Assembly (NCBI GenBank): GCA_030737835.1
Contig: CM060856.1
Location: 2,948,952-3,012,951 of the forward strand
DNA: 64,000 bases
Reading direction: 5' to 3'
DNA from: Acorus gramineus
Taxonomy: Eukaryota > Streptophyta > Magnoliopsida > Acorales > Acoraceae
Numbering within the stretch: the first letter of the stretch is position 1; each line of letters opens with the position of its first letter. Position numbers and translations under genes: made by a program. This document shows, one piece after another, positions 12,414-26,310 of the stretch. The notes beneath the pieces are model-generated. The model saw only the letters and a list, made by a program, of their open reading frames with translations, searched no databases and was not told the origin of the DNA.

Positions 12414-13429
12414 TCATCAAGGTTTTAACTACCAATGTCAGCTATATATCCAAATGGGTAAATCATTTCATGTGTAGTGATGAGTACTTATAATGTCCAA
12501 AGGAGGGAATAAAGCTTATAACAACGTATGGGTTGCATGTGGGCTGCTGCTTTGTCGAATCACTTTTATTTTTTCTTTTTGTTAGTGATTTATTCTTTAT
12601 TGTTCATTGTGGATTAGGTTTTGTTTGTTGGAGGGATAATGACATGGCTTCCATGTGTTGTGCAGATACAAAAAGAAGGTCAATTAAAGGTTGGTGAACA
12701 TGGAGAAATAACGTAACCGAGGAAGAAATGCTCGTGGAATCAGATGTCTATGGAACATTAACATTTCTGTTTTACACATTTTGTTGTTATGAGAAGTAGC
12801 ATCAGCTCGGAAATTTTCTTCACTCCAATAGGTTAGAAGATAATAATTTAGACGTGTAGGGCCATTTTATGGCCCAATCAAGGACTTCCTATGTGCTCCC
12901 CCCAGGGACGATCAGATAATTAACTCCACGTGTCCTCATCTGTGCCGTTGGGAGTATAGATCCTATGTGAGAAATGCTTTTTTAGTCCTAATTCACTGGG
13001 CATGTGTCATGAGGCAGCAAATGGAGAATTTCTATTATATCTTTTTGTCAATCAATTTCGTAAATCATGTGGCGGTTATGATTTTTCGGATTTGCATCCA
13101 TGTAACATTATTTAATGTTTTTTTTTTTTTAGAATGTTGAATTGAATTCTTATTCTTTCATCATTAACTCGTTTATTTTTTCTCAGAACCGATTTTTTCA
13201 TGAAGATCACCTCGTAGTAAATCTGAATTTCTACTTTCGAAGAATTTGAAGTCACGGATTTAGTTTTTTTTTTTCGATTTAGATTTCATCTCAATATCTA
13301 TTGGATCAGGTTTGACATATATTATATTTAGGTTTGACATTTGGTGTTTGGATTTGAATATGATGTTTTTCTGTTTTTTGTATAGCCTAGATTGAAGAAT
13401 GTAACATAATTTATTTTTTCATGAACGCA
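12414..13429. other. Intergenic, no gene seen
   Basis: Includes the likely promoter of the minus-strand HMA gene just above 12413. No other coding or repeat signal was recognised. Confidence 0.4.
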
Positions 13430-14030
13430 ATGTAACATTTGTTAAATGTAGCACACAACGAAAAATATGTTTGACATTTTTCATAAAATGTAACTGATTA
13501 TTAAAAAGATAATCTGTTTTTAAATTATTTAAACATTGCATGGAATGTAAAACATTTAGATAAATATAACTATTATGTTATATTTATGTAAATGTAATAG
13601 TTTTTATAAAAATGTAACAAATAGTTTATGTAACATTTGCTAATGTACCTCACAATGAAAAAGATATTTGACATTTTCTATAAAATGTAATTGACTATTA
13701 AAGAGAGGATCTTCCTTTAAATTATTTAAATACCGCATGAAATGTAAAACATTTAAATATAACTGTTATGCTACATTTATGTAAATGTAACAGTTTTATG
13801 ATACTATAACAAATAGTTCATGTAACATTTGTTAAATGTAACTCACAACAAAAAAAAAATGTTTGTTATTTTCTATAAAATGTAACTGACTATTGAAGAG
13901 ATGGTCTGTTTTTTAAATTGTTTAAACATTGCATAGAATGTAAAACATTTATGTAAATATAACTATTATGTTATATTTATGTAAATGTAACATATTTATG
14001 TAAATGTAACAAATAGTTGTGAGAGATATA
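13430..14030. repeat. Tandem array of about 190-bp units, three copies
   Basis: Units begin near 13430, 13629 and 13818, each with GTAACATTTG, then ATAAAATGTAACTGA, AAACATTGCAT, GAATGTAAAACATTTA and TTTATGTAAATGTAAC. Copies have drifted by substitutions and small indels. Very AT-rich and non-coding. The motif TGTAAC continues sporadically to about 14300. Confidence 0.75.
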
Positions 14031-14896
14031 AACATTCAAGAAATATATTTGCATTTTCTGAGATATATCTTATTTATGTAAATTGAAAAGATGTTTGTCC
14101 AATACTAGAATGTTTAGTTAATAACATTCTTAAAAAAAAATGTATATAGTATGAATGTAATTTGAAAATAAAAAGAGTAGCCATTTGAAGGATTTTGACA
14201 AAAAAAACAATTTAGGTAAATTTGGGTGTAATTTAGGTAAGTTCTGGATGTAACTAAAATAGAAAATTCAAAATTCAAATTTTGAAATATAAATTTTAGT
14301 GTAACCGTGGAAAATTAGTAATTGAATAGAGAAAAAAAAAAGATTTAGGTTAATGGGACAGATTTTTAATGAATGGCAGATTTGTATTTTGTCATTTTAC
14401 CCTTTTTGAAAATTCAACAACCCAACCAATAAGATGATGACACCTCATGAGGCTTGTGAGTATGGCTTATATTTTGGAGCCTAGGTATCATGACTGATCA
14501 TATGTGGTGTGTTATCAAATAAAAATCTACCACCTTGATTTGAAAAATCCAACTCTATAAAAATAAAAAATAATTTCATATCAATACGTATTAATGGAGT
14601 TTTTATCGGTTCATGGTTGGATAGACGACACGTCTCAACAAAATGCATTAATTAAATTTTTATTAATAATTTTTTAATTAATAAAAAAAATTTACTCTTT
14701 GATTGATATGGATCGTCATTGTGTACTTAAAAGAAAATTTTTTACAAAAATATTATCATTTATAATGTTATTTACAAAAAAAAATCAGTACATGAACATC
14801 TAAATTCTTATGAATCATCCATGTGACATTCATTGATTGGTTAAACAGAGTGTTTACTGTGATTGTCACACGGAGGGTATGAACTCCCATCCCGAG

Positions 14897-17004
14897 TTCG
14901 GAACCTCTGTTTTAACAAAACAGAGGTTCTCTGTTTGAACGAATGAGACGAGGACGTGTGGCATATGACCTCACGTGATTGAACTTGACAGGTTGACTGA
15001 TGAGGGCTTCTGTTTCCTTCCGCCGTTTCATCCCAAGGTAAAATCTTTTCATGATTCAGTACTTTTTTTTTCTTTATTTAAATTAAAGATTAAAAAAATT
15101 AAAAATAAACATGAAAATATAAACTAATGACTCAATCCCAAATATAAATAATATTCATTATAAAAAAAAAAAATTTTCAAAATAAGATTTGGTTAAAGTA
15201 TCTATTTTTAAATACAAATAATATTCATCAAAGGCTTGATTTTGATTTTTTTCTTCTTCTAAATACTGTGAATTTTTTAAAAAATAAATGGACGAGACAC
15301 CCAAGAAAAAAAAATTCATGTCAATTTATGATATTTTAGTCATAAAACTATAATCTAGATTTAGAAAAATGATTAAATTCTTTTTTTTTAAAGTCACGTT
15401 AAAAGAAATATTACTTTGAAAAAGAAAAAAAATATTCATCATAATTTACGCCATTCTCAAATACAAATAATATTCATCATATTTCTCATTTTGAAAGTAA
15501 TATTTGTTTTCACATGACTTTTTTTTAAAATAAAAAATTTAATCATCTTTGAATCTATATTATAATTTTATTATTACAAAAGCATAAATTGATGTGAATT
15601 TTTTTAAGAAGTTATTTTCAAAAAATTTCTAAAACTAAAATATTAAAACTTGAAACTGAATATGTGAAAATATGCTTTTACATGAATATAATCAATTTAA
15701 CAATTATTTTCAAACATGATGACTTTATAACTAGATAATAAATAAAAACTTATTTTTAATTATCCAAATTCGGAATAAAAAAAAAAGACTATACAAAGTT
15801 CTATACACGCATAGTTTTTTTTTTTTTTTTGCGTGCAGGGTTTCATTTAATCAAGAATTTAATTTGTTTTTATTGTGATTTTTTTAATGTGACTTTTTTT
15901 TAAAAAAATTAATCATCTTTGAATCTATATTATAGTTTTATTGTTGACATAAATTGAGATAAATTTTTTTCTTGAGTGTCTTTTTCCATTTTTTTTTATA
16001 AAAATCACGCTATTTAGAAAAAAATAATTAAAGTCAGATTTTTTATGAATGTTATTTGTATTTAGTAATAGATCCTTTAACCAAATATTGCTAAATCAAA
16101 TAAAAACTTATTTTTAAATATCCAAATTTGAAATAGAAAATAAAAAACAATATATTCAAAGATCCATGCAAAACAAAAACAACCCATGCAAACATAATTT
16201 AAAAAAAAAAAAATGCAAACCGAAACCCATGCACAAAAAAAAATAAAATAAACCCATGCAAACCGAAACCCATGCGTGCATGGATCTTTCGTACAGTTTT
16301 TTTTTTTTTCTTCTGAATTTGAATAATTAAAAATAAGTTTTTATTATCTAATTATAGAGTGGTCATGTTTGAAAATAATTGTTAAATTGATTCTATTTCC
16401 GTAAAAATATATTTTCACATAATCATTTTCGAGTTTTTATATTTTATTTTGAAATTTTTTGAAAATAACCCTTTAAAAAAATTCATGTCGATTTATGTTT
16501 TTTGTAATAATAAAATTATAATATAGATTCAGAGATGATTAAATTCTTTATTTAAAAAAAAATCATGTGAAAAAATATATTATTTTAAAAATGAGAAATA
16601 TGATGAGTTATTTGAGAATGACGTAAATTATGATGAAATTTTTTTTTCTTTTAAAATAATATTTGTTTACACGTGACTTTTAAAAAAAAGGAATTTAATC
16701 ATTTTTTTGAATTGATGAGAATTCACACTTCTAACCTTTTTTTAGTAATGAAAGTGTTAGTAGCAAGATCTATATTTTTTAAAAAAGAAAAAAAATAGTA
16801 AATAATACAAAGTTAGCTTCAAGGGAAAAAAAAAAAAAAAGGTATTGAATTATGAAAAGATTTTCGTTGGGATGAAACGGCGAAGTAAACGGAAGCTCAT
16901 CAGTCAACTCGTGAAGTTAAATCACGTGAGGTTATATGCCACGTGTCTTCGTCCCATTCGTCCAAACAGAGAACCTCTGTTTTGTTAAAACAGAGGTTCC
17001 GAAC
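14897..17004. mobile_element. Large AT-rich foldback element
   Basis: The outer 160 bases at each end are inverted copies at about 90%: GTTCGGAACCTCTGTTTT starts the left arm and its complement ends the right arm, then GACGAATG, CACGTGA, TTGACTGATGAG and CCGTTTCATCCCA all recur inverted. Each terminus also contains its own short palindrome (GAACCTCTG to CAGAGGTTC). Inside, further nested inverted segments are visible (about 15185-15420 with 15850-16090; about 15300-15770 with 16310-16700). There is no coding frame. I could not find a clean target duplication. Confidence 0.75.
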
Positions 17005-17587
17005 CCTCATATCCCCACCCGAACGTTATGAATCCCGAGGGATCCTGCCAATGATACATAGAGTTAAGGGACAACTTGCCTAAATTACTTAGATAAAAAG
17101 TTACTTCTAGAAAAATTATTTCTTAAGAATGAACTTCTTGTATTTTGAATAGAAAATATTTGAGAACACACGTTGATAAATATTTTCAAACTTTTGTAAT
17201 AGAAATCATATTAATTATCTAAATTATCCTTGTCCCTATATTATATAATTATCAATTATCGTAATAGATCAATATAAATAAATATAATAAACTATATAGA
17301 TCTCAAATATTGCTTACAAATCATAACAATTAAAATACTAACAAATTTATTCTATCCACAATTGGTTACACAATCAAACTAACAAATCCTAACAATTAAA
17401 TTATTAACAAACTTTTTTTTATAATAAAAAGTAATATTACTAACTTATTCTAACAATGAAAAGATACTAACAAACTTATTCAAATTTAAAATATAAAAGA
17501 ACTAATACTAACAAATCTAAAAATAGATACTATATTTGTCCTACATCACCTAAGATGTGAGGGAAAATTTGTTTTATATAATACTTA

Positions 17588-17835
17588 AAGCACATGTTTG
17601 ATTCTAAAATAGGGTTAGAATAAATAGGAATAAATAATAATAAGTTCAAAAGGGGTGTTTGGAAGACTGTAATAAATGAGAATCTGTATTCCAGAATTAA
17701 CTAGTATAAAGTGGTATATGAATATCAACTAATCCTTAGAATTAAGTTATTTCAGCAAAAAAAAAACCACTTTATCTTATTTATACTAGAATAGTCATAA
17801 ATCTCAAAATAACTTAATTCTAACCAAACATGGGC
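17588..17835. mobile_element. MITE of the 'TGTTTGGATAA' family, short copy
   Basis: It has ends CATGTTTGATTCTAAAAT and TAATTCTAACCAAACATG in inverted orientation. The internal block TATAAAGTGGTATATGAAT to GAATTAAGTTATTTCAG recurs in copies near 45836-46504, 49315-50700, 51565-54110 and 54140-54560. Confidence 0.6.
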
Positions 17836-20724
17836 AAAGGGTTTTTTGGGAGTTTGTAAAATTTCAAAAGGATATTTTTATTAAAACATTAAAAAAAAAT
17901 TTAACTTCTGCATAAGTGAATCTCCTTCTGTACTTACTAGGTTTTCAAACGCAATCACTTCTCCTTCTGTAGGAAGAGAAATTGTTTAGAAGTACTTATG
18001 AGCAGTTGTTATATACGACCTAATTCCCTGATGTCATTTGTTTTGAATGGCACTATTTTACTCTACTAATTTACAATATATAATACTGTATTAATGGGAC
18101 ACCATATACTCTTTCACTGAGCATTTGTACGACAAACTTTCACGGGGATTCTCTCTCTTAAGAATCTTTTCAACCTCTCGTGGAATACATTGTTATGAGA
18201 GTATTTAAATAGACAAATATCTATCTTCTTCCTAAAGTACCCTCCAAATAAAATTATATTAATAAAAAAAATCCTCTTTACCAGATTTTAGAAAGTTACA
18301 TTTAATATTAATTAAGATAGATTCTTAAAATCATGATCATTCGGTGTCCACTGTAGTATGAACTCATCAGTCATTCGATGTTGACACTGACGACTCAAAA
18401 TTTTTATAGACGATGTCATTTAAAAAAATAAATTCTACAAAAAAATTTAAAAAATTACTTTTATCATATGTTCATAAAAAATATAATTTACCTACAAAAA
18501 AAATATATATAATTTTTTTTTAAATAGAATAATTTATATTAATAAAAAATAAACCATCAAATAAAGGAGATGAATGATTTTTAATATATAAACTTTGTCC
18601 TCGATGGTAACACTGTAACATGGGTAATTTAGATGTTTTAAGTATAAAATTTAGGTCAGGTAGATCAATTGACAAGCTTGTGGGATCACTGGTGGGCTAG
18701 GTTGTCATGGTTTGAAAGAATAACAGTAATAATTTAAGTTTATTTTTTTTTAAAATGTTATGATATCAATTGATCCCACTACATTATACGTGATGTACCT
18801 CGACATGTTGATACACTTGGTGCAACTCGTTACCCCAACACAATTTGAAGCATTTAGCACGCTCTAACATTTTCTCTACTACCAATAGAAAAACAAAACA
18901 TTTTCTCTATTTCAAAAAACAAAAACAAAAACAAAAAGAAAAAGGAAGCCAGAGTCCCGTTGAAATGGTTGACATACCATTTTTCATGTTTTGACCGTTT
19001 GGTGTATCATTGCAGCCGCATAAAGCCAATTTGTCACAAAATATTGATTTTAATTTAAGTAATATTGCATGGAAAGATGTACTATTAGCATACTCAAGGA
19101 GGTGTACACACCAAACCTAACACATGTACGAAAAAACACTTGGATATATAATTCAATTTTTTTTTCCCTCGTTGTTCTGTACACATGCTTGCTACATAGC
19201 TAAATGTGGTGGGAATGCCAATGGAGATATCCATATTATTGACTAGTTGTAGAAGCTACAACACAAATGATTTGTGTGTATTGTTGAATATTTTAAATTA
19301 CTTTATGGATAAATCATTTTCTATCCACTACATTCTGTGTATCTTTCCTTTCCTCATCCACACATCTTAATATACAAATATCAAAACCATACATCTAACT
19401 ATTTTTTTTGTCAATATATAAATTATCATCCATTTTCAATTAATTTTGAGCACAAATTAGTCTGTCTATTTTACAACCCCATCTGTTAGAACATCTTTAA
19501 TAGAGATTTTCATTTTAAAGACTTCTTTTAGATATTTAAGACTCTTGAAGACCCCTGAACTCTAATGAAATCTTCAGTTTAAAGATTTTGTTATTTTGAA
19601 GACTAATCAACTCCAATTATGGATCTTTAAAAAATTTATGTGGTCTTCAAATCATTATTTTGAATTGTTAAAATTCTCATTTTACCCTTTGGCTCTTTCA
19701 TCATTATTGTTTATTGACATTTATATCTTAATTTAAATGTAAATACCAAAATTATATTAACTCTATTTTCACATATATAAAAAATGTAATATATACATGT
19801 AAAATTGCAAGTGGATATATGTTTAACCAGTTGTTTAGCCTGATGAAATAAGACATCTTATTTTATGAAAAATTTAACACACATTTTTCAAAATTCCATG
19901 TTTTTATTAAATACAAATGAAAAATTAAAAATTTATAATTTTGTAGGAGTTAAATATCATTTATCAAAAGTTGTTCTAAGTTAACAAAGATATTTGTGGG
20001 ATTACAAGTTTTGAAATGACATATGGAGTCTCAGATAGTGGATCTCCAAATATGGATCCCAAAATGAAATAGAAGACCTAGAGACTTCATTTTGGAGGTG
20101 GGTTGGAGCTGAAACCACAAAATAGATTTTCAATTATATTTTTTGAAGCCTGATTGGAACTACTTTTAAAACTTAGAAATAATCTCAATCATTTATACAT
20201 TGTCATAGTGTAATATTTTAGTATATATTTTATATTTTATAATATTTTATATTTTAATAAATTAACTACAAAAAAATTTCATAAAGATATGAAACTGCAT
20301 ATGAAGTGTTGAATATCCTTCTCAATTATTTTTTTGTACAACAATAAACGGATTTAGTAAAGCTCCACCTTTTTATGTTTTTTTTTTATTTTCTACTTCC
20401 ACATTTTACTTTTTTTTTTTTTGTTTTTTTTATGTTTTTAATGCTTGGCTACATTCTCACGGCGACAATTTTTTATCTTATCTTAAAAAAAAATACAATA
20501 AATAGATTTCTCTAGATGAAATAGATTGAACATTTTCCTTATTTAAAAGGCAAAAAGTTGCTCGGTGGTATATCACCCAAGAAAACTGGGCAATCGAATC
20601 CCTTTCTCCCGTCCCCCACCACCCTCTCCCCTTCAAACACCGGAAACACCTCTCATACACTCCCGCTCTAATTATCTCTCTCTCACCCTCCAATTTGTTC
20701 TCAATCTAAGATTTCAAATATCTG
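17836..20724. other. Long AT-rich intergenic stretch
   Basis: No protein-coding exon was recognised. A possible MITE lies at about 19490-20170 (left edge TAGAACATCTTTAATAGAG, right part GGGTTGGAGCTG). Pyrimidine-rich DNA at 20590-20720 is likely the 5' UTR of the acyltransferase gene. Confidence 0.4.
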
Positions 20725-22161
20725 ATGGTGACCTTCTCTAGTCTCCGGCCGTTCGATCCTCTCCCGTTCTCTCCTCTCGCCTCTTCCTCTTCCTCAATAA
20801 ACCCTAGAATCCCCTCCACCCTCCCTAGAATTCAATTGGGGTTTCTCAGAATACCCCCCAAAGGGTCACCAAATGTCCGCTTCGATCGAATTTCAGAGCT
20901 CCATCACAGACTGAGTTACACCGCGCGTCAACGGCGGCGACGTGGCATGCTTGTGCGGTCCGAAATCGCCCGGACGGGCCCTTCCAGCTCTCCCCGCGAA
21001 TTACCAGGTAACTCCTTCGAATACCCATCTCGAAATTTTGGCCAATTTTGCGTTTTTTGTAATTCAAAGGCGTCATCTTTGATGTTGTAACAACAGAATT
21101 TCAACTGGTTCCGAGAATTCGAGGCGTTTGTTTCTACACTGTCTCTGCTGTTTCTGCGATCTTTCTATTCACGATGATGTTGGTGGCGCACCCTTTCGTT
21201 ATGTTGTTTGATCGGTACAGGAGGCGGGCTCACCATTTGATCGCTAAGGCCTGGGCGGTCCTGACCGTGGCCCCGTTTTACGGCATCAGGTTCAAAGGGC
21301 TTGAGAACATGCCTCTGGCCGATGCTCCGGCTGTCTATGTGTCGAACCATAGGAGTTTTCTGGATACCTATACGCTCTTGACGCTTGGGAAGAGCTTCAA
21401 ATTCATTAGCAAGGCTAGCATTTTTGTGATTCCAATCATCGGGTGGGCGATGTTCCTCATGGGAGTCATTCCTTTGCACAGAATGGACAGTCGGAGTCAA
21501 TTGGTAGCTTCTTTGTTGTTTGGTTTTGATGGATTTGGATTGATTTGTTCTAGCTGTTTATGTTTTTGGTGGTTCGGTGGTATTTAGGATTGTTTGAAGC
21601 GCTGCATTGATTTGGTGAAAAAGGGGGCATCTGTTTTCTTCTTTCCGGAGGGGACACGGAGTAAAGATGGAAAGTTGGGGTTTTTTAAGGTAAATTTTAA
21701 GTAGAGTTTGGTTTTTATTTCTTGACTGTGTTGATAATCCAGTTATTAAATGATTTTGATTCTCAATTGCATATCCTAATGCCAAGTCTATCTTGTTGGA
21801 GTCAATCAGCACTATATTTACCTCCATCTTTATTTTTGATGTGGGCATATTTCAATGTTAAACAATGTCTGCAATCTTTTGGTTGTTCTTTTAAATGAGT
21901 TGTTTCTTCACGGATTTTGTTCAGAAAGGGGCATTTAGCATTGCTGCAAAGACCGGAGTACTAGTTGTACCAATTACTCTGATGGGAACAGGAGAGATCA
22001 TGCCCCCTGGAGAGGAGGGTTTGTTGAATCCGGGAATGGTAGAAGTTGTTATCCATAAGCCTATAAAAGGGAGCAATGCAGAGGCATTGTGCAGGGAGGC
22101 AAGGAATGTCATTGCTAGCACACTTGTTCACCATGGTTATGGAGTTCATCACAGTGACTGA
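20725..22161 (+). CDS. Plastid 1-acyl-sn-glycerol-3-phosphate acyltransferase (LPAT1/ATS2-like), 4 exons
   Basis: Exons 20725-21007, 21097-21503, 21588-21689 and 21925-22161 join through GT-AG introns to about 342 residues. The enzyme acylates the sn-2 position of lysophosphatidate to make phosphatidate in the plastid inner envelope. The acyltransferase motif NHRSFLD (His179, Asp184) and FPEGTRS (about 249-255) are intact. A hydrophobic stretch at about 106-132 (VCFYTVSAVSAIFLF) is a likely membrane anchor, and the Ser/Pro/Arg-rich first 90 residues look like a chloroplast transit peptide. VPITLMGTGEIMPP near the C-terminus is typical of the plastid clade. The ATG at 20725 is the first in frame. 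The length matches the family. Confidence 0.92.
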
Positions 22162-25100
22162 GTGATTTTATCTTCTTTTTTTCTTTTTTCTTTTGGAATT
22201 TTATACATTCCATCAGGAGCTCTATTCCACTGTGAAAGGGAGCTACAATTTTTGAGGTACTCCTTTTTTTTTCAATTCCATCACAGTTCTTACTCTAAGA
22301 GGGAATTTAATGTGATGTTTCACTGATATATGCATTAAAAAGATATGCTCAGCTGTTGTAAAGTGTGTGATGCATTGTTCAAGGAAAATGAATCAGTTAT
22401 GTTTGTGGGGACTTTCTTTCTTTCGCGTAGACTCATTTCTCAATCCTCTAGGAACATATATAATGCTTTACTATATGTATAATCATCTCATAGGAATGGT
22501 ACAATTATATATAACCCATGGATTACTATCTTTTTATGTAGCATGGATACTTTTCATACACCAGTTTCACATTCTAGTTCTTAGGAAGATGTCTCATATT
22601 ATACTGAAGATAACATTTTGTTCTATATTGAGTGATATATACTTAGATCCCCCACCTAAATGTGTTGTAATTGAGGTTATCTGAACCAAGACAGAGCTGG
22701 CATCCTCCAAGATATGCATCACAGATGGATGTTATTTTTTACGACACATCAAACTCAATTTATGTAAGTAGGCTACATATATCTGCTTGCACCACCTGAT
22801 GAATGAGCTACATTAAGTTTGATCACCAGCAACGAAATAAACAAATAAGCTTATTTTTTGTCTTTTCACTTTAGTTATTTTTAGTATGACTCCTCACTTT
22901 AGGAAGCAGGATTTAGGGTTTATTCAGTTCAGTGCACTCTTTTTGGACATCACCAAGTGTAATTATTATTAATCATTTACAAATTTCTCTTATGACATGT
23001 TGTCAGTATCAATAAATACTCCAAGGATCCTGGTTGCTTTAACAATATTCAAGCCATGGATTAGTCTCTCAACTTGGAGGGGTCTGTTTGTTACAAATTA
23101 CACAATTTTTTTTCCTTCAGTCAAGGTGACATTAAAATGCCTGAACTAAGATTATTTTTTTTGGTGATAGGACAAAGAATTAGAACTTAGTTTGCTGGCA
23201 AACTGAGCTTTGGTTAAGTCGGTGAGCACCTCCCAACTCTGTGAAAAAGGTCAAGGGATCAAATCCTGGGGAGCACCATTTTTCAAAAAAAAAAAAAAAA
23301 GAGAACTTAGTTTGCTGGCTGCTGTTATTTGCATGTAAATACAGAGACAATGTGTGCAGAATCTGTCTGAAGGCTTCAATTAATTTGTGATAGCATTTGA
23401 CTTCAGCTGTGCCCTCTATGTATAGACTGTGTTTCAGTTTTATTCATAGGTTCCAGATTGTGACCTTGTTCCAGTAGATTGATGATCTCCCTGCAGCATA
23501 TGCAGTTGAAAGCCAACATCATTGACTGATCCCAGAACCAGGGAAAAGGGCACTCTTGATTTCAGCTTGCATCAAATGTCTGATTGCATTTGTAACACAT
23601 AAACCATGAAAATCCACCTGCTTTCCTAGTGCATTCTGTGAAAGGAAAATTTATATTTCAGTGAGTGGATAGAAAATAAACAAGCTGCGCATGACTAGGT
23701 ACACTAATCTCATAAACTTTGTTCATTCCGAAGACCCATCGACAATTAGTAGAATGAATTTTCTCTATTAAAAGTTATATAGCCTTTTGGGACCCGGTAT
23801 ATCTTCTATTATTCTTCTTCTTTCTTTCTTCTTTTATAGTAAAGATGTGTTGTGTTTCTAATCATTAATCAAGGCTGAAAAACAAATCACAATTAATGAT
23901 ACCAGTGCCATGTAGTAGTGATCCATCTTTTATGAATCACTCGGCACTGTTTTTCTTCTTTTTTACCTTTTGTTATCTTTTGTTTCAAGTAGTCTATCAA
24001 TATCATAGAATTGGTCGACACCACCTACCAATCTTTCCAATGATTTACAGAAACTGCAGGAAAATGTATGCCATATGTCACGATGTTACTATTACGATGG
24101 CGACTCTTTGTCTGACAAGATGAACTATGTAGAAACCAAGCACTCTGAAGGACTTTATTACCTTGTGTTAATTCAGCAAGAATATGATGTACTATTTATT
24201 AATTTGCTGAGTCCTCCCTTTTTAAACAAGTTGATACAATCAGACAAGTTGATAAAGAAATTGTGATTGAAAAAGAAATACCTTGCCAAAAACATAGATT
24301 TTGTGAAAAATCCTTAACAGCCTGCAGATATTGAATACTTTTGTCCCCTGGTCCTGTATGTGCAAGTTAGGTCTGATTTTTTTAGCCTACTACTGAAATG
24401 TGCTTTGAATGACCTCCAAATTACTGAGATATAGATGATCTTTTCAAGTGATAGTAATATTAATATGTATCTTTCTGCATAATTACTTTAACTTTTAAAA
24501 TTTGTGATTGCCCATCACATTATGTTCACCAGCCTATTCCAATTTGCAATGGAGTCATAATTTAAGTTTATGCAGTCCATAAGCCACATACATGCGAATA
24601 AACTTATTTTTCATGAGGACCACAATCTTTTTTTCATTCAGGAATGAACACAATAACTATGAAGTTATCCTCTCAAGTTGATGATGATGGTTGCACTGGC
24701 AACCCATGACACTATTTTCTCAACATAGCTTATTGTGTTTTGAGCAATGCTATTCTCTCATGAATTCATGACACCATTGGTAGGATCGTTAATGATTATT
24801 TCATAACTTGCTATAATTATATCCTATGATATTTATTTTTCTTGGAACAGTTTCATATCATTGAGTTTCAGCTCCTGGCCAATGTTATCTTGCATATGGC
24901 TTTTTATTATTTAGGCAAATTTTTTTGTCAACCACAGGTCCAAGCCCCACCATACACATTGTTAATTGCATATTATTATTCATGAATATCCTGGATCTGG
25001 AATGGTTACCTGGCATGTATTTTCTCATGATTTTGGGTAATTTGATCATTAATGAGGCCAGAAGGGGGGATTTTTCCAAAAATGGTGTTAAATGGATTTC

Positions 25101-26149
25101 TGTTTTGGGAGCTGAGAAGCTATATTGCCAATATTTGGTTAGTTTTAACTAAATTCAATTTGTGGTATATCTCCCATGTTTTTTTCTTGGGATAAATACT
25201 GTAGCCGACTACTTGGCAAGCTAAAAAAAAAAATATTGAAGATAAGCACGATCAAGAGAATGAGCTTCATCCAGATTTGAGAGAGTTTTTGATGGATGAC
25301 AAGCAGTCAGGTTGTGTAAGCGTGTTTGGTCTACCTAGTGCCTTTATGGTATACAGATAAAATCAAATACTGAGTTACATGCTGATGTTCCTTTAGTTAC
25401 TGAATTATAATCAGAGTTGTAATATGGGAAGTCAATTCTTTCCAGAGGATGCATTTAAGGATACTTGGTTAGATTCCCTCTCTAGATTGGATTTTCTTAT
25501 TCTCTCCTACTTGTACAGTGTTTCATTTTTGGTTAATAATATTTCAATTACCAGACAAAAAGGGGGAACTTTTTTTGGAGTTTAAAAAGTTTCGAACTTA
25601 ATGGATTGATGGAGGAGCTTTCATCAAAACAAAAGATAGTGATTTTATATAAGTGCTTTTATACATTTATGATAGTGATTGCTTGTTTTGGTCATATCTT
25701 AATGGATCGATGGATAAGCTTTCATCAAAACAGAAGAAATATGAATGCTTTTATACATTTATGTTTTGGTCATACGGTAGTTGTTACATACCATCAAGGT
25801 TTGTTCAGAAAATTTTAAACCATAAAAGTTCAGATTTGCAGTGATCTTTATTTATTTTTATGTCACTCTACCTGACAGAACATGTGCATGTATTTTGGTC
25901 CAACTACGATCCTCCTTTTTAGATTAAGGTATGCGAAACTGAGCTACCTTATATGTACAATCATCTGTAAAATAACACAGATTAATATCAAATACGTTTC
26001 AACTCCCACCAGATGTATGACGCAATACTGCCCCATGCCCTATGGGATGTACACTGTTTAGATGATCTTCTTTCTTGATCAATAACTATATTGAGAGCTT
26101 CGAGAACTTTTCAATAATGAGTATCATTTTATTTATTATGTTGTTCACA
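22162..26149. other. Intergenic stretch downstream of LPAT
   Basis: Probable 3' UTR to about 22350, then no recognisable exons. It holds the SINE at 23200-23301 and a drifted tandem duplication near 25590-25790 built on TTTCATCAAAACA and TTTATACATTTATG. Small open frames here look random. Confidence 0.45.
23182..23319 (+). mobile_element. tRNA-derived SINE with 18-bp target-site duplication
   Basis: The body spans about 23200-23301. A pol III A-box-like TGGTTAAGTCGGTGAGC and a B-box-like GGGATCAAATCC are followed by a short tail and a run of A. The flanks 23182-23199 and 23302-23319 are identical 18-mers (AGAACTTAGTTTGCTGGC), the duplication left by LINE-type target-primed insertion. At about 100 bp it is short for a SINE, so it may be a tRNA-head-only type. 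Confidence 0.8.
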
Positions 26150-26298
26150 TGTTAGATTACATGTGTATTATATTATTATTGTGTTACACGTGTATTACTG
26201 TATTACACGTGTATTAGGTCTTGTACTATTATATATAGGGTTTAATCCTTCTCTTAATGAATTAGATTTCATTATTCTTTTCTTCCCTCAATTTACCA
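26150..26298 (+). repeat. 5' LTR of the second copia element
   Basis: Begins TGTTAGATTACATG and ends CCA directly before the primer site. It contains TATATATAGGG at about 26230 and tandem TTACACGTGTATTA units. It aligns with 31135-31285. Confidence 0.85.
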
Positions 26299-26310
26299 TG
26301 ATATCAAAGC
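26299..26310 (+). promoter_or_regulatory. Primer-binding site, initiator tRNA-Met type
   Basis: TGATATCAAAGC differs by two bases from the common plant site TGGTATCAGAGC and immediately follows the LTR. Confidence 0.7.

Noticed and set aside
13430..14030. CRISPR-like spaced repeats
   Set aside because: Units are long contiguous tandem repeats in plant nuclear DNA, without constant repeat/unique spacer structure.
23200..23280. Functional tRNA gene
   Set aside because: Only A and B boxes are present. No acceptor-stem pairing, poly(A) tail and target duplications show a SINE.
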